From positions 1 through 64,000 of the forward strand of contig JANBPK010001195.1 of assembly GCA_027579435.1 (NCBI GenBank): a stretch of 64,000 nucleotides of DNA. Direction: 5' to 3'. How positions within the stretch are numbered: position 1 is the stretch's first letter; each line of letters opens with the position of its first letter. Below are positions 57,516 to 64,000 of this stretch, piece after piece. A program made the translations under genes and the position numbers. Below the pieces are notes generated by a model that saw nothing but the letters and a program-made list of their open reading frames with translations, searched no databases and had not been told where the DNA came from. This DNA comes from Candolleomyces eurysporus. Lineage: Eukaryota > Basidiomycota > Agaricomycetes > Agaricales > Psathyrellaceae.

Positions 57516-58994
57516 TCACATAACCCCCAAGCCCGCTTTCAACTCCCTAGCCAGATCATGCATATCCGGCTGTCCATCCTCCAAAACCTCTTTCAGCTGG
57601 AACGTCTTCTCCTCTCCGACACAGCGATCGCATTTACAAGACCCAAAGCCCCATGCTTGGAGCTCGTCTTGGCGACTTCGGTATGGAAGCTCTGGGTTGA
57701 CGTAGGTCACGGTGAGCTCTTCGCCGGGTGCAATGGGCCGTTTGGCGATGATAGAGATTCTGGAAAGCGCTGTGCGCTTTTCGTTGTGGCGTGCGGAGCA
57801 GTTGGGTGCGCAGGAGTGGTTCAGGTGGGAGTGGAGGGTGTACAGGCCGCCGTGAGCTTCGAGATCTGGAGGAGACACAGATACATGAGTACTCGGAAAC
57901 GTATTATTGGAAAGCAAGGTAGGAGGAACGCACTCAAGCTCATTTTACCCAGATTCTTCAAGAACCCAGGATCATACTCGAAGAACTCCTGGTCGACCTC
58001 CAGGGGTAGAGTCTTTTTCAGCAACTTGGCCAGCTTCTTCTGGTCCGCTGGGTTCTTTGGCTCTTTGAACGCCTGGACGAGCAGCTGGTGGGCTTTCTTC
58101 CATGTCGCGCGGTCTGGTTCTGCCTGATTGAAACTGTACTTTGCCCTCTCCTCCATCCCAAGCGCCGCGAGCCCCTTCATGACGTCCCAATCCGCTCTCA
58201 ACGTCGCCTCGTCGTACTGGTTCGCCAACAGCACCCTGCTCACGCAATGCGTCAGCGCGTTGAGCGCCATCCACTCTCTTTCCCTGATGAACTTGACCAG
58301 CGGCGCGCAGGCGGGGTTCTGCGCCTGACATAAGAGCGGATGCACCTTTGCACTCCTCGCTAGACACAGGCGGTTGCAGAACCGCGCGGAGCAGTAGGCC
58401 GTCGAGGACGATGAGGCAGGACACGGGATGACGAGCGGGGAGTCGCCGAACGGTGTCGTGCACAACGCACACGCCTGGCCGGTCACTTGGAGGTCGTATA
58501 TATCCCTAGAGTAGAGTAGAGCCAAACGCAGGATATGGAGGGAAGAAAAAGAAGAAGAAGGAAGAAGAGAGCCTGTTGGAATCCCATTGATTAGATTCCT
58601 AGATCCACAGACCAAAAGCTCACCATTCCGCAGCGATGACAAACGGGTCCTCCTTCCACACCATCTCGCCCTCCTGGATGTCCGTCGTCGCCACCAGCCC
58701 CTTGCCCTTCCTCTTGTCAAACATCTTCACTCTGACCTTGGACGTCCATTTGTTCACGTCCAGGCTGGGGACGAGGCGGGAGGTGGGGTAGACGACGTTT
58801 GGGTCGGGGGGGATGGCCGAGGAGGTGAGGCCCTCCATTTTCAGGATCTTCTTTGTGCGCTTTTCGCTGACGGCCCAGTCGGGGTGCTGCTTGAGCAGCA
58901 GGGCGTGGATTTTCGTGATCCCGAGTGAGGGATTTTGAGCTTTGAGCTCGACCAGCGCTGAGGTCAGGACATCTTCGGCTGGTGTGATTGACAT
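57516..58994 (-). CDS. SET5-like lysine methyltransferase (SET/MYND type)
   Basis: Exons 58624-58994, 57934-58505 and 57516-57865 give 430 residues. The N-terminal 70 residues carry two short helices (LLLKQHPDWAVSEKRTKKIL). The split SET domain then starts at KGLVATTDIQEGEMVWKEDPF. A Cys-rich insert (CALC, YCSARFCNRLCL, PLLC) is of the MYND type. The catalytic half follows: HSHLNHSCAPNC (S-adenosylmethionine pocket), IAPGEELTVTYVNP, and the post-SET zinc site CKCDRC. This order is that of yeast Set5 and animal SMYD5. Set5 methylates histone H4 on K5, K8 and K12 in yeast; I infer a similar nuclear role. All catalytic residues I can check are present, so an active enzyme is likely. Confidence 0.85.
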
Positions 58995-59285
58995 GGTGAT
59001 TCTAGATGGATGTAAATCTAGCTAACTGAGCTGGATTCTTTGTAGAGAGAGCTTTCAATCAAAGAGGAGAAGAAAGAAAGAGACAAGTCAAACAAAGCAA
59101 CTACCCAATCTCTGCCCTACGCTAGAATTCTCTCGTACACGAAAACAAGAACAAATAACATCCGCATGGTTTAACGGTTTCTTTCCAACGCAAATGCTCA
59201 TCCATTCGTTCATCCAGTTTATCGTTATAATCTAAGCAGAGTGTGCATTTTATCGAGTTCCAGCATAAGGCGGCGGTACAAATGC
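58995..59285. other. Short spacer between SET5-like and NAA15
   Basis: This holds the promoter side of the SET5-like gene and the 3' end of NAA15; both genes are on the minus strand. No further feature is seen. Confidence 0.5.
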
Positions 59286-62200
59286 CTAAGAGTTGGCACG
59301 CGGCGCGCAGTCCGGCACCTGGGCCTGAGCAGTCGGCGTGGAGTCTGGCGCGTCTGCACCGACAGGGTTTTTCACAATCACAGTCTCCCGGATCGCAGCC
59401 AACTCGGCCTCGGGCTTGAAAGCAGTCGACAGCTCGAACCTCGCATCGCAAGCTGCCTGGAACTCGTCGAGCCTCGCCGACTTGATCTCTCGGAGGAACT
59501 GGACGGCAGCGAGTGCGTTCTATGGGAGGAGGTTCAGTCAGTCCAGCTAGTTATTCATTCGAATTGGATGGCTAAAAACTCACTTTGATGCTCAACTTAC
59601 TCTCCGCACCCACCAACCCAAACACGACATTCTCCACCTCCCCTAAAGGCGCCTCCAACTTGCTCAGAACCTTGGCAGCCGCAAGAACTGCTTCAGGCTC
59701 CGCCGAATGTTTCTGGAGGAACTGCGAATTGAAGGTCTCCAACGAAACTTCGCCGGGCGGGCAAAGCTTCGAAAGAGCTTCCTCGAATATGGACTTGATG
59801 GGCTCCGAGGGGGCCTTGTCTTTGGGGAGTTTCGAAGCTGAGATAAAAATAAACGTAGATTAGCGGGATTATGAGGGAAGGGGGAAGGAGGAATAACGAC
59901 GCACCTCGCAACTTCAAATCCACAACCCGCACATGCACCTCCGGGTGCTCCGCATCCAACTTCTTCGCTCTATCCAGCGCACCGACGGCTTGCAAAAGTT
60001 TCCCTGCACAGTCCACTAATCAACAATCGACCTTTCAGCTTGACGCTCGTACACACGCACCTCGACGAATGGCAACATCATACGTCCCCAACCAGGTCTC
60101 GATATTATCGGCAGCATGCGTCGCAAGAGGCTGCAAAAGCTTGGCAGCCTGGTCGAGTATATCAGCCGAAGCGAGGAGCTTCAGCCCGTCTGGGTCCTCG
60201 TCCTTGGGCGGCGGAGGCTCCAAGCCCTTGTCCTCGTTCGAGCCTTGTTGTTGAGTCGCTATTGGGTCGCGAGGTCCAAGTCAGAATATCGATGTTAATT
60301 TCGGGTGAAGAGAGCATTGGAATGAAGGAGGAGAGGGAAGAGGGAGAGGATACACACGTTTTTTCATATCTTCGATAGCTTTAGCAGCAGCAGCCTTCTT
60401 GGCTGCTTTCTTCTTGGCCGCCTTTTTCTCCGCACCTGTGAGACTAGCTTTACACAATTACGAGGTTGAATATAACGCCTCGTCGGACAAGAGAAGGTAT
60501 AGAGCTAGTAAGCTTACGGGAAGCTGAGAGCGATTTGACCGAGTCTGGGTTATCGTGCGCCGCTACGAATATCTGAAAGTAGCAGAGGTCGAGGGTCAGC
60601 CAAAATACCGACGAAATGGGAGGGCAGGGTACGCACTCTGGACGCGGAGAGAGCAGCGGTTACGTATGTCGGCTGTGAACGGAGCTGGTCTTCCCATTTA
60701 ACAAGGCTGAAATAAACAGTTTTGAGAACTAGAATTCAGAAAGAAAAGCAGATCATGGAATAAACGCACTCGAGATACGCGTTAATCGTGAATTTGCGTA
60801 AATTGTACCCGTGGAAGTCGTACTGGTCTTCTTCGACTTCGTCAAAGATCTATCGAACATCAGTGGTGTTCGTCGAAGAAATGGGAAATGAAGGGATGAC
60901 AATGACCAACCTTCTTCACAGCTATATACTTCTTCGCAGCCAAATTCGGTTTACCAGTCTTCTCGTGCGCGTTCGCTTCTTCGAGGAGGTACAGCATGGA
61001 TTGCATATCCTGGAGGTCGGCGCCGGGGCTCTCTGCGTCTTTCTAAATATCGATCAACCAAAAGAGTCTGCGTCAGGAAACGCGAAAGGAAGAGAGAGAA
61101 GAGAAGAGAAAAAAAAAACGCGGCAATGCACCTTGGTAAACAGCCCAAACACCTCACTCGCCTCCTGCACCATCCCCGCCCTCAACAGGTACTTTCCAGT
61201 CTTCGTATTCAAGAACCTATCCTGGCCATCCAACAACCTCGCCTCATTGATCGCCTTTGCCGCACCCAAGTAGTCCCCTGCGCGTTTCAAGACCCTGCCC
61301 TTGAACGTAAGCAAATCGGGCAGGGTAGGCGTATGCTCCAACGCTTCCTCCAGGACCTCCAACGCCTTCTTGTGCCGCCCCAAGGACGAATGGTGTTGCG
61401 CAAGGAGATAGAGTGTCCAGAGGTACGTAGTCGGCTCTTCCGAGCCTTTAGGCGAGGCCGTTTCTTCAGCGTACTTGGCTTTTAGGCGTTCAGCGATCTC
61501 CTCGATGACGTCCCTCTTGGCCGTGTCGGTGTACAGCGACTTGAGGTCGCTGAACAGGGACGGGATGCCCTTCACGAGGGCCGAGACGATGTAGGGCTCC
61601 ACCTGCGCTTTGAACTCGTCCCCGGTGGAGAGTGTGAGGCCCAGGCGCTTGGGAGCTGCGGCGCGAGGGAACTCGGTTGTGAGGGCCGAGACGAGTTGGA
61701 GGGCTTCGGGGCTGGGTTCGGAGATGTTGATGCCTTTGCTTTCAAAGTACCCCTGGTAGTAGCCGTAGCAGTCCGGGTTGCGTTCTAGGAGGGTGTGCCA
61801 GGCTTCCTCGGCTTCGGGTGATTGGAGTTTGGAAAGTAGTCGCGCTGGTTGGAGCGGGTCAGTAAGCGCCGTGTGCTGTTAACGAGGGAAATAGGTAGGC
61901 GTACCTCGGGTTTCGCTGATGGCTGTCTGGTCGACTATGGCGCGGGATTTGGAGTTGGTGTTTAGGAGCGAGAGGCCTTCGGAGTAATCGCCTAGTTCTT
62001 CCAAGAGTCGGATGTAGAATAGGAGGGTTTCCGAGTGCTCTACATTGTGTGCGGGAACGTTCTGCAGTCCATCAGTATCCACAGGTAGCGGGGCGAATGA
62101 GGACGACGCACCTTCAGAGTCGTTTCGTAGTTCTCCAGGACCTGCTTCGCCTCCTTGAGGTTGCCGTTCAGATAATGTGCGACTGACAGCGCTACCCAGT

Positions 62201-62778
62201 GCTGACGAAGATTAGGCCGGAGTCGAAGGAGGGTATACCGAGTCTCCACAAGGGAATCGAAGAGACGCAGATGTGTCTGGAGATTAGCTGAATCTCGCAA
62301 GATGTTCAGGTTCTCCTGCAGCAGCCTGCGGTCAGTTACATACTATCGCGCTGGACGATAGATAGAGGACGGCACCTTGTCAAATCTCAGCGCCTGACCG
62401 TACGACTTTAGTGCCTCCTCGTAGTTTTTCTCGCCCTTTTGTATGAGGCCGAAGACATGCCAGACGATATGGGAGGTGAGGTCGAGCCGGACGCCCTTCT
62501 TCACGAGATCGATGCCCTCTTCCCGGCGGCCCATGTGGACGAGGACAAGACCCTTCATACATATTGTCTCTGCAATCGGAATATTCAAAACGGAGGGTCA
62601 GACGAGGGGTCGATGAGGGCGCGCACCCACCTCCGTGCTCTGGAAATTTCTTGAGGATCTGATCAGCGGTTTTGAGGCCCTTTTTGAGCTGCCTTGTCTC
62701 GTAGAAATTGAGGAGCTCTCTGAAGAGGCCCGCCTCCTTGGACGGCAGCGCCTTTTTCGAGGCCAGGGCCTTGGACAT
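59286..62778 (-). CDS. NAA15: NatA auxiliary subunit NAA15 (N-terminal acetyltransferase, Nat1)
   Basis: The start is ATG at 62778 and the stop TAG at 59286-59288, with more than ten short introns. NAA15 is the ribosome-anchoring, TPR-built scaffold that holds the catalytic NAA10 and lets the complex acetylate Ser, Ala, Thr and Gly N-termini after methionine removal. The start LPSKEAGLFRELLNFYETRQ and KKGLKTADQILKKFPEHGET is the family signature. It is followed by CMKGLVLVHMGRREEGIDLV, HIVWHVFGLIQKGEKNYEEA, ENLNILRDSANLQTHLRLFD and RYTLLRLRPNLRQHWVALSV. Later come the TPR-like region with YLWTLYLLAQHHSSLGRHKK, KDAESPGADLQDMQSMLYLL and the Lys/Ala-rich KKAAKKKAAKKAAAAKAIED. The C-terminal end is NALAAVQFLREIKSARLDEF and a Pro/Ala-rich tail. 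Length and order fit the known 850-residue family. It lies head-to-head with PDS5. Confidence 0.9.
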
Positions 62779-62966
62779 CGATAGCTTGGGTGGGGGGCGT
62801 TGATCAGGAGGACAGCGGCCAAAATTCTGATCACGGTCCCTGCGGCGACAAAGGCACGTAAACAACGCGCGCGTGTCTCCTTGAACCACACCCCATTTAA
62901 CCACACTCCCACCCTCCGTCGTCGCGCTCCCCTCGTCCTCCCGTCCACGACACCCTCCTCGCCGCC
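62779..62966. promoter_or_regulatory. 188-bp shared promoter of NAA15 and PDS5
   Basis: Two divergent start codons are only 188 bp apart, so both genes must share this promoter. It is rich in CCAC and CACACC blocks, with no clear TATA box. Confidence 0.55.
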
Positions 62967-64000
62967 ATGGTCGCGCAGACTCGCCATGCTGGCCAGCCGT
63001 CGCCAAAGAAGAAACTCGAATTCCGCGAAAAGCTCGTCGGCAAGGGTCTCTCCACGGATGCTCTCCTCAAGAAGATGAAGACCCTCCACACCCAGCTCGC
63101 CGCTCTCGATCAGGACCACGTCGACGTGCAGTCTCTCGGCACAGCGCGTAAAGAGCTCGTCCATTCCTCGATATTGCTCCATAAGGACAGGGGCGTCAAG
63201 GCCTACGCTGCCTGCTGTCTGGCTGACATTTTGCGCCTGTACGCGCCTGACGCACCATACACCCAGAACGAGCTTCGCGACATTTTCCAGTTCTTTTTCC
63301 GACAACTGTCGAATGGCCTCAAGGGATCGGAAGCGACATACTATAACGAGTATTTCCATCTGCTCGAGTCGTTATCGACCGTGAAGAGCGTGGTGCTCGT
63401 CTGCGACCTCCCCTCAGCCGACGACCTTATGACGGAGATATTTCGCGAATTCTTTTCGCTTGTGAGGAGGGATATATCGAAGAAGGTCGAACTGTTCATG
63501 GCGGATATCCTGGTGGCATTGATAGACGAAGCACAATCCTTGCCTTCGGAGGTTATGGATATCATACTGACCCAATTCACGGACAAGAACGCAGTGCGTC
63601 ACCCCCTTCCCATTGTCCGTTGGCCGCACTAACAATGGATCCTAGCGTATTGACCAACCCGCATACCGACTCGCAGTCCAAGTCTGCAACTCGACAGCCG
63701 ACAAACTGCAACGAAACGTCTGCCAATACTTTAGCGACATCATATCCTCACATGCCGAGGACGACGACTATGACGACATTCGCAACGCACACGACCTCAT
63801 CAAAGCTCTTCACCGGTCATGCCCGGGCGTCCTCCACAGCGTTATCCCGTTACTCGACGAAGAGCTCCGCGCGGACGACCTGACAGTTCGGACTATGGCA
63901 ACCCAAGTCCTGGGAGAGATGTTTGCCGACAAAGCCGGTGGTGATTTGTTCAAAAAGTACCCTACGACATGGAACGTTTGGATGTCGAGAAAAAGCGATA
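62967..64000 (+). CDS. PDS5: Sister chromatid cohesion protein PDS5, N-terminal part
   Basis: The first exon (62967-63592) starts at ATG 62967. An intron ends at 63645, and a second exon continues past the right edge. The sequence opens with LEFREKLVGKGLSTDALLKK and KMKTLHTQLAALDQDHVDV, then GVKAYAACCLADILRLYAPD, APYTQNELRDIFQFFFRQL, YYNEYFHLLESLSTVKSVVL and RLAVQVCNSTADKLQRNVCQ: the N-terminal HEAT repeats of PDS5 (Spo76/BimD). PDS5 binds cohesin and controls its loading, acetylation and release. Only about 320 of more than 1,200 expected residues are visible. The family match is firm; later domains are outside the window. Confidence 0.9.

Noticed and set aside
58587..58928. Plus-strand frames over the SET5-like gene (also 57501-58127)
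   Set aside because: They are shadows of the minus-strand gene, which has full SET motifs and consistent introns.
1..64000. tRNA, rRNA or CRISPR features
   Set aside because: No cloverleaf with a proper GTTCRANNC arm and no regular direct-repeat/spacer pattern was recognised by eye; a tRNAscan-SE run would settle the tRNA question.

Overview
The window looks like nuclear DNA of a mushroom-forming fungus (Basidiomycota, Agaricomycetes). The genes are broken by many short GT-AG introns (about 50-130 nt), a few exons are only about 20 nt long, and several families are typical of that group: TPR array proteins, fungal multi-pass membrane proteins, DUF6699-type proteins, GH18 chitinases and a P450. 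No tRNA, rRNA or CRISPR array was recognised.

Layout. 1-12.1 kb: the end of a TPR-repeat gene, then a large tandem duplication. Each copy holds a 2OG-Fe(II)-oxygenase-like gene followed by a five-exon membrane-protein gene. The left oxygenase copy is decayed; the right copy carries along a broken 5' piece of the TCAB1-like gene found intact at 15.3 kb. 12.5-12.7 kb: a near-perfect 68-bp inverted repeat. 13.1-17.1 kb: an unrecognised four-exon gene, a dead N-acetylglucosamine-kinase fragment, and the WD40 TCAB1/WRAP53-like gene. 18.9-23.3 kb: two head-to-tail chitinases on the minus strand. 24.7-26.9 kb: SRP19 and a divergent gene for a JTB-like single-pass membrane protein.

26.9-48.5 kb: the most unusual part, a tandem array of four units (about 4.5-7.6 kb). 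Each unit derives from three DUF6699-like genes, here called alpha, gamma and beta, all on the minus strand. Alpha is intact in every unit. Gamma and beta are intact only in the right-most unit; units 1-3 carry truncated remnants with shared breakpoints. The left edge of the array lies in the last codons of the JTB-like gene.

48.5-64 kb: sparse DNA, then conserved genes: a TPR protein, a cytochrome P450, a SET5-like methyltransferase, the NatA auxiliary subunit NAA15, and divergently the start of PDS5, cut by the window edge.

The housekeeping genes here act in separate processes: telomerase RNP trafficking, SRP assembly, N-terminal acetylation, cohesion and histone methylation. I see no pathway cluster. 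Sequence quality matters: nearly all Ns sit beside homopolymer runs, and four single Ns inside genes break the frame unless dropped, so some apparent frameshifts are assembly marks.
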